Part shown: piece by piece, positions 1-14,100 of the stretch
Layout of the letters: the number at the start of each line of letters is the position of its first letter
Numbering within the stretch: the stretch's first letter is position 1
Source of the DNA: Aphrocallistes beatrix
Taxonomy: Eukaryota > Porifera > Hexactinellida > Sceptrulophora > Aphrocallistidae
Length of the DNA: 64,000 bases
Direction of reading: 5' to 3'
Assembly: GCA_963281255.1 (NCBI GenBank)
Contig: OY725504.1
Location: forward strand, 2,666,001-2,730,000
The notes under the pieces: generated by a model
The model's database searches: none
Told to the model about the DNA's origin: nothing
What the model saw: only the letters and a program-made list of their open reading frames with translations
Translations under genes and position numbers: made by a program

Positions 1-498
1 TTAGACAAATAAATCATATTATTACTTAATAGGAAATAGTCTATTGGCTATCAAATCGAATTACATTTGAATGCATAGCTCTTGCGCTTTTCAAGATATG
101 ATCCCAACTGACCAAAACACGTTTCCATAGCAACACTAGAATGTATCGACATCCCGTGAAAAGATTCCAAATTTTTCGTATTAACCCATTCACATCTCAG
201 TTCTATGCGAATAAATTTATAATAAAAACATTTAGAAGTACCCTTAAACGATCTCTGAGAATCGCCAAATTTTTCACAAATATAACCTATTGCGGAACCC
301 TATGGTGACTAATCTATATTTTAACAACGGATTTTGGTACTTTTACACCATATTTGTATATGTTGGTAATACATTCTTAAGCTATATTGTGCTTTGTTAA
401 TGATTTAAGGCAGCTCATGTATTAGTTCAACCATCTTCTACCGCATCCATCCCCAAATCCGCAAGTTACTGTGAGGCCTTATATACTGTAGGTTATGC
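1..498. repeat. Family A foldback MITE, one arm (left part outside window)
   Basis: Closely resembles the right arms of the complete copies at 6331-7342 and 40895-41974, including the terminal segment ending in GTAGGTTATGC. The left half lies outside the window. No coding potential. Confidence 0.8.
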
Positions 499-620
499 AG
501 TAAGATAGACGTATTTAGAGATGTTATCTCCCTTATGATTAATCAATGTGAGCCTAGACCCCCCAAAGGAGGTCTCTGACGGACACAAAGTGTTCGCCTG
601 CCGCGCAAGCGAGCGCGCAA
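499..620 (+). repeat. Family H repeat, 3' fragment
   Basis: Abuts the end of family A and matches the 3' part of the dispersed H family: GATAGACGTATTTAGAGATG, then a GC-rich end with GACACAAAGTGTTC and CGCAAGCGAGCGCG. The 5' two thirds are absent. Confidence 0.7.
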
Positions 621-739
621 TTTTTTTTACATGTCGCAATTTAACACTTCTACTGATTCACCAACTTAGGTAGATCACAAAAGTAGCTGGTATGTAGTAC
701 CGCTATACCCTGAAGTGCATATCCCGACCCATCTCGCTA

Positions 740-1630
740 ATGTGATTGCGCAACAGGCTCTGTTTAGCGCGAAAAATGATGTTCTAGCTCATTCAAAACA
801 TCGTTTCTGCATTTCAATGCTTGATTTTATATATAACAACAATAGGAAGGCCTTAATCCAAAAAGTCTGAAATCTTAATTGGAATGTATATGCATTCCTC
901 AGTTGCTATGGAAACAAAAAATTGAATGTTTAAGCCATATCTCAAAAGGTATAGATCGTAGATACTAAGAAATATATCATTCAATCCGCAAATTATCACT
1001 TCCTATAGTATGAAAATAATATTGTTCTTGTGTTTATTTTCAATATTTTCCGAGTTATCTAGGATTTTATCACGGTCTATAGAGAAATAATGAGATATAA
1101 CAAAATCCTAGATAAATCAGAAGAAAATAGACACGGGAACATTATTATTATCATATAGTGATAGTTGACGGATTGACTGGTATAATTTCTTAGTGTCTAC
1201 GATCTATGCAATTTGAGATATAGCTTAAACATTCAATTTTTTGTTTCCATCGCAAATGAGGAATGGATAGACATACCATTCAATATTTTCAGACTTTTTG
1301 GGATTAGGGCCTTCCTATTGTTGGGGCTCTATGAAACAATCAAGCATTAAAAATGCAGATAACGATGTTTTAAATAAGCTAGAACAAGAGCATTTTTTGC
1401 TCTAAAAAGAGCCTATTGCCGAATCATACGATGACATATCCAATTTTAGACAGCTGAATTGGATGCTCTGATATGATGTTTGTATATGGTAATAATACAT
1501 TTCAAAGATCTATCGTATACGATTTTTGATGGACTAATTAAATTTTGACTGTGTTAAAACTGGCCTTCTAGTTTTCAGGCCTTCTCGGTGACATACACGG
1601 CTGTATATTATGTAGGCTATGGCTGCCCCC
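740..1630. repeat. Family B foldback MITE
   Basis: Two inverted arms. GTTCTAGCTCATTCAAAACA on the left pairs with the TGTTTTAAATAAGCTAGAAC segment on the right, folding about position 1085. The right end TGTAGGCTATG matches the CATGGCCTACT end of the complete B copy at 17192. Ends are approximate and there is no ORF. Confidence 0.7.
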
Positions 1631-3841
1631 AGCGATAGCAAGCTAATGTCCCAGGCAACAAAGCCTAACACTCTCCTTCCATCAGGAGCCCAGTACAAAC
1701 TCTGGCGCTAACCAACGAACCGCTCCTTTTAATCCCCGTGGACTACTCGAGAAAAAGTTTGCTGGTGTACCAGTAACAATTTGCGAATACCTAAGAAAGT
1801 ATGAAAGTGTTGAGGACTGTGGAAATTTAGAAAATTACCCAATATACCCATATTATATTGTTATTTATAGATTTAGGCGTATAAAATTTATGAGTTTGAG
1901 ATTAGGATAATATCTTTGGAGGGCTGTATAATATGCTGAGTAGTTCTCGATGGAGAGTCGAACCTAGTATTTTCGCATTTAACCTTAAATCTCTAACTGA
2001 GTTTACAAGGAAATAGAGAGCAGATGAATAAACTGGTTGATCGTCCTCATAATAGACAAATACCTAGCGGCCCTCTCACAGCGAGAAAAAAACGATGCCT
2101 AAGACAAACGAAGTTTCACTACGCCCTGGTTTACTAGTACGTTCATTATATGGAAAAATAATTAAGACGATGCTGACTCATCTTGAATTTCAAAGAAAAG
2201 AACAACTTTCTGAACCCTTGCCACTTAAGGATACTGCCTTCGAAAAACATCGCCTGACGTAAAAAAATAGTAAATTTTTTATTGTTAATTCCATTGTCTT
2301 ACTGAGTGGTCTACCATCTAATCGTACTTGTCGGACGGTATTTATTTTGATTTGTATGAGTTGACCCCCTAAAGTTTAGTGTTAATAAAAATTGAAAATT
2401 TAATGGTGGTTTTTCGGCGCATTCATCAATTACTACTAGTTTCTTAGTTATTTGATATTTTTTTAATGATATGGGCCACAAAATTGTTTTGGCCCCTTTA
2501 GAGATTATAAAACACAAAAACTTCAAAAAAAAGCATATATAATCCAATCAAAATACTTCTATGAGGGAGTTCATTTTTAAAATGCTCGGGAAATGGCCGC
2601 TGTTATATTAGCAATTGTATCTAAAATAGAATTCTGGTCATTTTTTTAAAAAGTTGTTCAGATCCGACCATTTGTTCATAAGTTATCGTATATTATAAGT
2701 AAAGTTCGGACATTATACCTCTCTATGGTCCCGAAAGAGGTCGATGTCAAATCTTAAAAACTATTGAAGATAAATAATATATTATAATCAAAAATGAAAG
2801 GATATATTTGATAATATATAGGTTCCTCAAACATCTCTGTCAAAAATAAATATTTCTCGACTTATCATTGATTTTATTGTAATACAAATTATATAGAGAA
2901 CTTTGACTATATATTAGAAAATGGCGACTCTAGTCATGGAATACGTGCCCAAATGTAGCTATTAAATTAAATAATCAATGCAATTGTCACTATCAATGTG
3001 TACAGAAAAATTGTAGCACTTTTCATTATTATTTTGGAAGTTCTGGCTTTTTACCTCCCAAATTCGGTCAAGGCCCCTTTTTTTGGATCATAAATACAAA
3101 AAAATGTACCTCCCTATCTCTGGAAATATATACCCAAATTCTTAGCTATCAATTCTTTATATACTTTTTATAACAGTATATATATATATGATTCTTTGAT
3201 AATAATTGTACTACGTCCTATTGGAATGATGTTTTAAATATTTATCACGTGATGATGTATCATTTTTCGTAAATCCTAACTTGAAAACTAACAGTGGTAG
3301 TCTCTCGCTCTAAATTCCTAATATGTATACTTTTTAGAAGCTCTCTATTCATTCTAAACCGATGAATTATACTTTGTAGTGCTAGGAGTATGAATTATAT
3401 TTCCCAATTGGTCAAAATATTTGGGGGTTAGGGGCCTCAAGGAATTTGTGGATTTTCCGTATACTTATGCTATTTTCACCAAAACCTATTGGAATATATC
3501 TAATTCATCAGTATAAATGCAATTAAATTCCCATGAATGCTTTTATTTATCGTTAATAGCTCATTTTACATCGTTCTTAACATTAGAACCTCAAATCCCT
3601 ATATCTCGGGACTTGAAAATTTCAAAATTGACCGTCTTTAAAAAATAAAAAGTCAAAATTGGTTTTAGAAAGAGGGTTGAAAATTCAAGTTGTTCCATAT
3701 CGATGAACGTAGAACCATTCGATTTTTGATATATTATTGCTGATTTCCAAAAAAAATGGACATTTGGGGGGTCTTTTTGTGATTTTTTTCCAGAACCATA
3801 TAAAATTTACAATATTTGTCATTTAATTTTAATTCCACAGG
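1631..3841. other. AT-rich intergenic sequence, no gene seen
   Basis: Downstream of the 9c poly(A) candidate. I see short A/T runs and no credible ORF, RNA gene or complete repeat. A 78-codon minus-strand frame at 2311-2547 has no recognisable domain. Confidence 0.5.
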
Positions 3842-3916
3842 AAAGTAGTTACCTTCCAATACAAGACGATGCCATTCGGTCTAACCATTGCCCCTTTCAT
3901 ATTTAAAAGACAATGA
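3842..3916 (+). pseudogene. Reverse-transcriptase relic (LTR-retrotransposon type)
   Basis: A 24-codon scrap contains FQYKTMPFGLTIAPFIFKR, the reverse-transcriptase block preceding the YxDD motif in gypsy-like elements (MPFGL-NAP-F), then a stop. No flanking polymerase sequence was recognised, so this is a very old fragment. Confidence 0.7.
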
Positions 3917-4733
3917 AACGACGGATTGAGTATGTTAACATATCCTGCTAAGCATGAAAACTTGCTGTGTTACTGCTACAAAGGATTTAGGGGTTTGAAA
4001 TTATTTACAAGATCTATTTGTTGTTGAAGTTGCTGTTTTCTATAAAAAATTTACTTCCTGAAATACCCCCAGTTTGGGGGCTTTTGGGGTTTTAGGTTGA
4101 GAATAGGAAGGTTCAATTAGTTGCTTGACCAAACAATGCTTCTTTTGAAAATTTCAAAATCAACTCATTTACCGAATATGAAATAATACGATGATATTTT
4201 GTTTAGCAATATACCCAAAAGAACGCCAATACAAATCAACATTTTGGAGGATTAAAATCTGCCGTCCAGCAGAGATTGTTGGTTTTGTGAATTTAAGTTT
4301 TAAATTTTATTGAAATCTCTCTTCAACATTTTCACAAGTATCGTTAGATTCGTGCTCTGCATTAAATTCTAGACATTTGTTGGGAATTGACTATTTCAGG
4401 GAGATTCTGTAATTCCCTAGCTACATGAGGAATGTAACAATATTCTGATATCTAAACCTGCCCGGATCCAAATCAAGTAGTCCTTTCTTAGTTTACCATG
4501 GTGTTCATAATATTTTAAAGAGCGAAAGCAAACTCAAAAAAAAGATCATTTATCTGTATCACACTAACATAGGTGCAATTTCAAGCTGACCAATATCCAA
4601 AATGTCTACAACATACGTATGCATTAATTTGGTATTTTTATCGCAAAAGTACAAGCATTGAACATTTCCTTCGTATACCGCCCTGCTTACATAAATAATC
4701 TCACGACCCCAAATGCTTTAATATATATAATTA

Positions 4734-4739
4734 TTTATT
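4734..4739 (-). promoter_or_regulatory. Candidate polyadenylation signal after exon 9c
   Basis: AATAAA on the minus strand, about 220 bases past the 9c stop codon. The position suits a 3' UTR end, but the motif is common in AT-rich DNA. Confidence 0.45.
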
Positions 4740-4958
4740 GAAAATGAAAATGTGCTGTTCATTTATTTCAGTAGAGAAATAAAAATATCATACATCATTC
4801 ATTAATTTAAAACACACCAAATAAAAGAAATTCAACTAAATTTAGCTAAAGGAAACAGTTCACTTTGTTCTCATAATGGATTAACTAGTCATGAAACATA
4901 GCAAAATGTAGCACGGTCGTAGTTAAAATAATTAAATAGATGGAATGGATGACAAAAA

Positions 4959-5149
4959 TTAGATAAGTCGAGCTTTATCCAGGTTTTCTTCAATTATAAC
5001 ATTTAGGACCACTTGGAAAACAACTTTGATGTTCTTGGTGTCGGTTGCTGTTGTAAAATGGGGGTAAATGTGCTTATCGATGGTCGCGTTCAATTCCAGG
5101 AACAGATCTTTAACATGCTCTCCTGCTAACCTGGGATTGCGATCAGCTC
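4959..5149 (-). CDS. G-alpha terminal exon 9c (distal)
   Basis: The acceptor TTATAATACAG precedes an exon of exactly the same length as 9b. It encodes 63 residues, [17 protein letters not shown] through [14 protein letters not shown] to [13 protein letters not shown] and TAA. The C-terminus lines up with the Gi pattern VIIKNNL but has alanine, not cysteine, four residues from the end, so pertussis-toxin modification is not expected. It lies 53 kb from exon 8. Confidence 0.9.
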
Positions 5150-8100
5150 CTGTATTATAACAAGAAATATTAATACTTTAATATACTTTTGCAAAAATCG
5201 AATACAAATCAAAAGAAATCTTCACTTGTTCGGTCTACGAGGATTGTAAACACTACACATAGAATTTTGCATATATTGTGGATCTTATAATGAGAATGTA
5301 ACTATACATTAATAAAATCCTCAGAATATGTATCAAATTTGTTCATTTCTACCACAGCCACACAATCAGTGACCTGGACAATATGTTTTCTTATGTTTTC
5401 GGGAAGCATACCAATAGTATACTTGATTTTCTTAGACATAGCAGATGCTAAATCTCAGTGTCTCTCACCCAGGGTTCCACTCACGTGGTTCCGTAGACTT
5501 ACCACTTTTACATACTCTTTATCTCCAAATTGGTCCCATTCAAGTGTTGTGATTGATGACTGTTCTCTGTCGATCCTCTGTAATACTTTATAGCTGATTT
5601 TTAGCAATCTTGAAATTTCTTTTGTACAAGTTGCATTAACATCTATATTACATCAAGGGGGACAAAGGTATTTGAACACTTCAATATTTCAAATACAAAT
5701 TGTACTAAAATTGGTCAGGATTCAAATCTGAAATCAGACCCTTAGTATCTCTGAGAATTTGAACGTATTACCCTTTAAGAAAAGATCCCATTCAGTACTA
5801 TTTGTACGGGAAATAATCAAGTTTTAAAAAACTTTTGTCCGGTTGTTGTAGTATGATTTGGACAAGTTTTCAGAAAAAGTAGGCCAAGGAAAATTCAATT
5901 ATGATGATAATAGAATAATATCTAAATATAGTACACTGCCTGGCCAAAAGCATTTGAACACCACAATAATTTGCAACACAAAAAACACTATGGGTCTATC
6001 CATGGAAGATCATTCAGTCAAACCAAGAGAGCTATGGCATATGTATATCATTTCCAATTCGTAATCTATACATTCTAATTACTTACATTTGGATGCCTTC
6101 TATTGAATATTTCTCTAAAGGTCATTACTAATGTGTCTACCTCCCTGTTCAACCTGTCACCATTAATCAGGTCAAAATAGGTAGCAAATAGTTCCAACCC
6201 CCAAAAAATTGCAAGAAATGGTTTTATTGCATTTTTCTGTTGTATTATGTCTTAGGAGTAACATACTAAAAGTTTACCGAAATCGGAATATCAGAAAGTG
6301 ATTTAGCACGACCCCGTCGTTAACCCCGGGCATAGCCTACTGTATATAAATATAAAGCCTCACAGTAACTTGCGGATTTGGAACTAGGGATGCGGTAGAA
6401 GATGGTTGAACTATTACATGAGCTGCCTTATATCATTAACAAAGCACAATAGAGCTTAGGAATGTATTACCAGCATATATAGATATGGTGTCAAGGTACC
6501 CATATCCGTTGTTAAAATTTAGATTAGTCACCATATAGTTGCGAAATAGGATATATTTGTGACAAATTTGGTGATCTTCGGAAGTCGTTTGAGGCCACTT
6601 CTAAGTGTTTTTATTATAAAATTTTCCGCATAGAACTGAGATGAGAATGGATTAATACGAAAAATTTGGAATTTTTTCATGGAATGTTGCTACATTCCAG
6701 TGTTGTTATGGAAACGTGTTTCGGTCAGTTGGGATCATATCTTGAAAACTGCAAGAGCTAAACATTCAAATATATTTCCATTTGATAGCCAATAGACTTT
6801 TTCCTATTAAGTGATTATATAATATATTCGTCTAAATTCAATGGTTTACAGACAATTTCTCATATTGGTCACATTTGGTAATTTGTCGAATATCTCGTAA
6901 ACCATTGAATTTGGACATCGAAATAATATTATCGCTTGATAGGAAGTAGTCTATTCGCTATCAAATGGAATTACATTTGAATGAGTAGCTATCGCAGTTT
7001 TCAGGATATAACCCCAACTGACCAAAACACGTTTCGATTGCAACACTGGAATGTAGCAACACTCCATTAAAAAATTCCAAATTTTTCGTATATACCCATT
7101 CACATCTCAGTTCTATGCAAAAATTTATAATAAAAACACTTAGAAGTGCCCTTAAACGACCTCTGAAAATCACCAAATTTGTCACAAATATATCCTATTG
7201 CGCAACCATATGGTGACTAATCTAAATTTTAACAACGGATATGAGGACTTTGACACCTCATGTATTAGTTCAACCATCTTCTACCGCATCCCTAGTCCCA
7301 AATCCGCAAGTTACTGTGAGGCCTTATATACAGTAGGCTATGCCCCAGGCTATAAAAACCGCTGGTTTTCGAAAACTGAGTTTTAACCTTTCAAATGATT
7401 GTAAATCAGTTTTTATTGTCATATCCGTGCTCAGCATCAAATTTCTGACAATTTGATATATAAATATATAGTGACTATAGCTTGAGCAAAAAAAATTGGC
7501 CCTCCCTAGCAACAACCTGGAATGTGAAAATTCCGATCTCCTAATTTGGTGCAGGGCTGGGGTTGGTTAACCGATATTCGGGGTCGGTTATTTTTATTTC
7601 CTCTAGGGCGGTTAACCGGTTAACCGATGTCAATATTAATTAGTATAAATATGGATTTGTCGACTAATATTGAACCTGATATTGAAAAATTTACAATCTT
7701 CAGTGGTCTCGAAATATACTAAATGGTTAGAAAAATTGTAATAATATTGTAATAACAAAATTTTAGAAGTAATATTCATGAATCTTCATCGAAAAACAAT
7801 GAAATTAGTCTAAATATTTAGAAAATAAAACAGTCGGCTAACCGATCCAAGATTTTCTTAACCGTTAAACGTGATTGACGGCGGTTAGCCGGTTAACCGG
7901 TTAACCGAATCCAGCCTTGTTTGGTGTAAACCATATCGAGTGACCCCATGTTTTTCTCGGCTATGCTTGCTGAGTACGAATTTCTTAATATAAATAGTCT
8001 AAACGTTAGTTTTAAAATATTATGGTTTGCGAGTAACACAATGTCAAGACAGTCGGATTTCGACGACCGCGAGGACAAGCGGGCATCAGGAGACGGGGAA

Positions 8101-11100
8101 GCAGAAATCTGGGCTCAACGAGTTCAGCAGGGGGAGCCTGGCGAGGAACCTGTTACATCTGTCACTGCCTAGGTCACGGATGGCGGTCATGCCCGATAGG
8201 GCGTGCGCGATATGCCGGGAGAGGGGGCACGACCCACAAGACTGTAGCACACGGCGAACTACAAACTACAACAAAGACAGTACTCCAACTACTGGATCAA
8301 AGCCCTCCCCCCAGTGAAGCTTCAGAAATGCTCGAAGTGACAGTAGACGGCATTCCAGCGGTCGCCCTATTAGACACCGGAGCCAGCCCCTCTGTGATAT
8401 ACCCAACGACCCTCCAGGAATTGGGGGTAGGCTATAACAAAGCGAGACGAACGAGCCAGGTGTTCGGCCTAGGAAAATCTCCAATCGAAGTAGCTGGACA
8501 TGTGCGGGTAGAAATCGACGTCGGCGACGGACAAAAGTTATCCCAACTCCTGCAAGTGGTCGAGGTAGGGGAACCCACTTTCATTCTAGGGAGAGGATTC
8601 TTGAGTGAGTTTGAGAACGTCGAATTCAACTGGCGAGATTTCTGGATACGGCTGGGACCATTGGAAACAGGCGAGGGCAGTATTAAGTGGGGGTTCTTCC
8701 CTTTCACGTTCTCAAGCCTTTCTCTGCACGAGAGAACCCTCCACACCCACCGCTTTCGAGAGCGAAATAGAGAACAGAATAAACCCAGAGCTCCCTCCCC
8801 AAGAAAGATACAAGTTAAGGAGCCTTCTGCTGCAGTTTCGAAATGTGTTCGCAGAAAATCCCAAGAAACCAGGACAGACATACACTGCCTGAACAAAAGT
8901 ATTTGTACACCCCATAATTCCCCATACAAATAGTTATAATACTGATTTATTTAGCGAGTCAAGGTATTTATTTGGTAAGAGCTTAGTTTAATTTAACTTC
9001 AAATTCCAATTCTTCATATTCGAATTACTCACTTTTTAATCGTTCAACATGTTTACACTCCCACAAGGTTAAAAAATTTCAAACTGTGCCACCTCATATC
9101 ACCAATGCCATCAAATACAATGGTAATCAGTCGCGACATGTGACATAAGAAAGCAAATGTCGAAAATACTTAATCTTGAAGAAGAGTAATTAAGGTGAAA
9201 ACTTATAAAGTGGGTAATTTGAATGTGGAGAATTCGAATTTGAAGTCAAATTAATTGTATCTTTCACAAATTAAATATTCTTGAAAGGCTAAAAAATCAG
9301 TATTATAACTATTTGTATGGGGAATTAAGGGGTGTACGAATACTTTTGTTCAAGCAGTGTACATCGGGAAGCACTACATCGAGGTAGACAATGCACAGCC
9401 AATCAAGCAACGACCACGTTGAACACCTCCAGCATGGGAAAAGGAGATAAACAGGCAACTAGATGAGATGCTCGCCAACGGAATGTGTCAATATTCGAAC
9501 TCCCCATGGAGTAGCAACGTTGTGTTGTATGAAAAGAAAGATGGGAGCATGCGCTTTGCGATCGATTACAGATTGTTGAACGATGTGACGAAGAAAGGCG
9601 CGTACCCGATACCGGACATCCAAGAGATCCTAGACAAGTTGGAAGGAAGCGATCACTATATAATCCTTCCTGGACATGGCTTCCGCCTACTGGTGTGTGC
9701 AGATGCAAGAGCAAGACATCGAGCTTTCAGCACTCATAGGGGACAATTCGAGATGCTTGTCATGCCCTTCGGACTATGCAACGCACAAGGAACATTCCAA
9801 CGGATCATGGACTAAGCCCTATCCGGAACAGCCAACACCGAATCCTACATAGACGATTGCCTTGTATATTCAACAGGGTTTAACGACCACCTGATGGTTT
9901 TACGAACAGCTCTCCAACAGGCTACAATCAGCAAACATACAACTCTGAATAGGTAAATGCAGATTCGGTTAATACGAAGTCGAATTTTTTGGGCATATAA
10001 TCACCCCAGGTGGACTGCACCCAGTCCCAGACCTGGTTGCGAGGATCCAGATTTCCCACTTCCAACTACCCCTAAAGAACTTCAGAGATTTCTAGGGACG
10101 GTTATTATTATCGGTTATATACCAAACATGGCGGAACTAGCAGACCCACTGAACAGGCTCACACACAAATACACCCCATGGGCGTGGACGTCGGAATGTC
10201 AACTATCTTTCGACGCACTTCGGAAGCCCTGGCAACCGAACTGGTAGTTCTCCAGTACCCCAAATGGACGCAACCATTCGTAGTAGAAGCGGATGCTAGC
10301 AACGTGGCAATTGCGGCGGTGTTGTCCCAATGGGACCCAGAGAGAGAAGTCCTTCGACCGATCAGTTACTTATCTTCAGCGTTAAGCAGTTCACAAAAGA
10401 ACTACAGCGCGGGGCAAAAAGAGGCCTGGGCCATCATGGCTGCCACGCGCAAATGGCAAGACTTTCTGAAAGGGGCGACACAGTTACTCTATTGACCGAC
10501 CATAACCCACTAGCGTGGCTCAGAAAGCAAAAGGACCCCCGCTACAGGTACGCACGGTGGATCATGGAGTTGGAAGCACTCAATTGCCAGATCGTCTACC
10601 GGAAGGGACGCGACAACCAATTTGTAGATTTTCTCAGCAGACTCCCAGCGGGAAATCTTGTAACTACCAGAAATCAACGAAGAAGGGACCTTTTTAGAAG
10701 ATATGGTGTACTCAATAGCGGGGGTTAGATTTGGATGGAGAAGCTACTAGACGGACAAACCGCCGATGAAGCAATAGCTTTTGCGAAGGCCCAACTTGCA
10801 AGGTCAGTTGTCACAGCCGGTCAGTATAAAAAGATCGACGATATCCACCTCGAGGGGGAGTTGGTTTACACATGCGAGAAAAAGTAATAGCACCATCAGC
10901 ACTACGAGGCCAAATAATAGAGAAGGCCCACGCCATCCGTCATTTTGAAACAGAGAAAACGGAAAAATTGGTCACCCGCAATTATTTCTGGCTGGGGATG
11001 AAGAAGGACATCAACGCACATTGCGAGTGTTGCAAAGTATGTGCCAAGGCCAAGCCTAACCTACGTTCTAAGATACCCTTGGTAATAATTGAGCAACCAG

Positions 11101-14100
11101 CTCACTCCGCAGGTGATAACGTCGCCATTGACCTGGCCAGGTTACCATGGAGTTCGGATGGGTACAGATATTTCCTGTTAGTCGTTAACGAGTTCACCAA
11201 GTTCGTGGAAATAATCCCAATGCGAGACCAGTCAGCCGAGTCTGTAAAGGAAGCGTTCCTCGAAGGCTGGGTTTATCGCCATTGAGTTCCCACGACATTG
11301 TTAAGCGACCAAGGAAGAAACGTGGACGGTTCGGCCCTCCGCGAGCTTTGCCAAAGTTTCGGGAATCAAAAAAAGCATTTGTCACCGTATCATTCCGAGG
11401 GAAATGGCACAGCCGAAAGGACGATTGGGAAAGTCAAGCAAGTGATGAGATGCTTTCTCACGGATCGAGAAATGCCGAAGACCCAAAGGCCCTTACTGTT
11501 GAACGAAATTAGCTTCGTGATCAATTCCTTGCCCAACGCCAGCACTTCGCTAAGTCCACAGGAACTGACGTATGGACGCACTCTCCGGACGCCACTCTCC
11601 GGCCAAATATAAAGCGCAGGCCTAGAAGGGGGAAGCACACAGTCAGAGCACCGTGATATCGTCCATTTGAAATATGTGTTTGAGGCTGATTTGAAAACAC
11701 GAAGTGAATGAGTAGTTATCCCAGTGAGTTGATTAAAGAAGCGAGAGAGAATTAACAGAAGGTAAAAGAGGCAAACCGCTACAAATGGAGTAGGATAGAT
11801 CAAGTAGTATATGTTGATGGAGAGCGGAGAATCCAGGAAACTTTACGGTAAGGAAGGCCCTGGGTCTAGTGAAGGGGCATTACGTGTTACACGAGAAGAC
11901 CTGCTTCATCGTAAATTGATAACTACCATGGATGCACAACTTCTTTAGTAATTTGATAACCCTAACTTGGATACGAGTGTTAAGTTGATTTAGGATTCGA
12001 CTGAGTACACTTGAAGTGTTAATTTGACAACCTTCCAAATTTTCCGATTTGGATAAATTCGATGTTATTGGAAAGAGGAGGAACAGAAGTTTATGAAAAT
12101 GTATTAAAATTTTAATTTTACACCTTTTAGGCACTAGAATTGTCAAACCAAGCACAGCCTCAATAATTTTGTTAGTAGTTCATCTAAAAATCACAATCCA
12201 GGACTTTGTATCCATATTGCCAGGCGCCTGGGGTTACATTGATTAATTATAAGGGAGATAACATCCCTAAATACGCCTGTCCTACTATTATAATCGATAT
12301 CGCACGAAAAATCACCAAATTTGTCAATTTTTAAAATTTTGATGCGTAATGATGACGTCATAACAGAGTGATGAGTCATCATTTTTTGATGATAGTTGCA
12401 TCATATGTGAAGAATAATAATATACATGTTCAATTAAAATTTCAGCCTTCTATCACCTAAAATGGCTGAGTTATAGTCGATAAACTGAATTTTCTAATTA
12501 TAAAAAGGTCGACATTTTCGTCTGAACTCAAAAATTACTGGAGCCATAGCCAATAGACTCCCACATTCCAAAAATCAGCTTTCTGTGCCTGGCAGTTTCT
12601 TCAATCAATTCGCTACATATATATATATACGATGGTCAGACCGAAAGTTTTTAGACTAGCATACTTATCATTTAGCAACTGTCATGAAATTTCAGTCAAA
12701 CTATGATTGCTTTGTTAAGTAATACATTGTTGAATTTCAAGTGGCTAACACAATAATTCTTTCGAAATATAGCGTCATTCATACATTGACAGTCAACATT
12801 ATTTAATTTTTTGATGGAGTTGGAGCGGCGTGATTTCAGAGCCATAATTTATTACGATTTTTGAGAGATTTTAGTGCTCCACACTCATTCACTCAACTTA
12901 ATTCTGTTTTTGGAGATCAAGGTCCATCCTGCGCAACAGTTTTCAACTGGTTTGCTGAGTTTCGGAGAGGAAGAACATCATTGTCCGATGAAGAGCGCCT
13001 TGGACGTCCCGCGACGGCGGTAACACCAGATGACCTCGCCAAAGTGAAGAAAATCATTAAGTTCGATAGGCGGATCACCTATGAAGGGATAATGGAGGAA
13101 CTCCAGAATGGAAGAAATGCGATTACAACCATCCTTCATGATTATCTGGGTGTCAGGAAAATATCAGCCCGTTGGATCCCTCATAGGCTTTCTGATGAGC
13201 AAAAAGACACAAGAGTGGATTGGTGCAAGTTTATGCTCCACAAATTCAGATCTGGAGAGTCGAAAGCTGTAAGATCGTTACGGGTGATGAGAGTTGGATT
13301 TACCAATATGATCCTGAAACAAAGCAACAATCTACAGTTTGGTTGTTTCCTGATGAGGTTCTACCCCAAAAAGTTAAGCGGGCCCGGAGTGCTGGAAAGC
13401 AAATGGTCGCTACATTTGTGTCAGAAAGTGGTAATATTGCTACCATCACTTTACTGGAACAGAAGACAGTTACGGCGCGTTGGTTTATCGATGTACTATG
13501 TATACCACAAGTCTTGCAGAAGTAGATGACTTTACATCCAAGATCGAAGACATCGAATCTCTTCTGGCATCATGACAATACGAGTTCACACAAAGCCATA
13601 GCAACTTTAGATTTTTCGCTGAAAACTCCATCCAAACTCTGCCTCATCCGCCATATTCACCACATCTTGCGCCCTGCAACTTTTTTGTGTTTCCAGAAGT
13701 CAAAAAACAGATCCGAGGAGTGACTTATGGTAGCCCAGAGGCTGCGACGTCGGCCTACAATTCGGCGATTTTAGACATCCCCAAGAACAGTGGAAAGAGT
13801 GCTTTAAAAAGTGGTTCTGGCAGATGAAACTTTGCATAGATTGTGATGGAGAGTACTTTGAAAAACAGTGAAAATTATAGCTAATTCTGATAACCTTAAG
13901 TGCTTGAGTCTAAAAGCTTTCGATCTGACCTACGTATATATATACACACACACATAAGCACATCAGGCATGAATTCTGCAATAGCAAACATAGCAAACAA
14001 TTAGTAAACAAGAATTCTACAATAGCAAACATGTTATTCAAAATTCAAAAGTAAAATTTTGAAAACAGCACGCATTTGAAATGGGAAGAATGTTGAAATT

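Larger units (their letters stand above)
6164..8030. repeat. Family D element, left arm only, split by two insertions
   Basis: Three segments (6164-6330, 7343-7551 and 7920-8030) align in order with 33477-33945, the left arm of the complete D hairpin. Two inserts account for the breaks, and the arm ends abruptly at TATGGTTTGCG where the gypsy-like element begins. This gives a relative insertion history. Confidence 0.8.
8030..11700 (+). mobile_element. Ty3/gypsy-like LTR retrotransposon, degenerate
   Basis: Gag zinc knuckle, protease, reverse transcriptase, RNase H and integrase follow in the gypsy order on the plus strand, antisense to the G-alpha gene. The GC content is visibly higher than the surroundings, suggesting a relatively recent arrival. 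The gag N-terminus is missing, there are several stops and frameshifts, and a MITE splits the polymerase. I found no paired LTRs, so the ends (about 8030 and 11700) are estimates and both LTRs may be lost. Confidence 0.88.

Noticed and set aside
5339-5593. 84-codon plus-strand frame as a gene
   Set aside because: No motif or signal peptide. The opposite strand reads an equally open, broken frame ([20 protein letters not shown]), so a decayed transposon scrap is more likely; I could not identify it.
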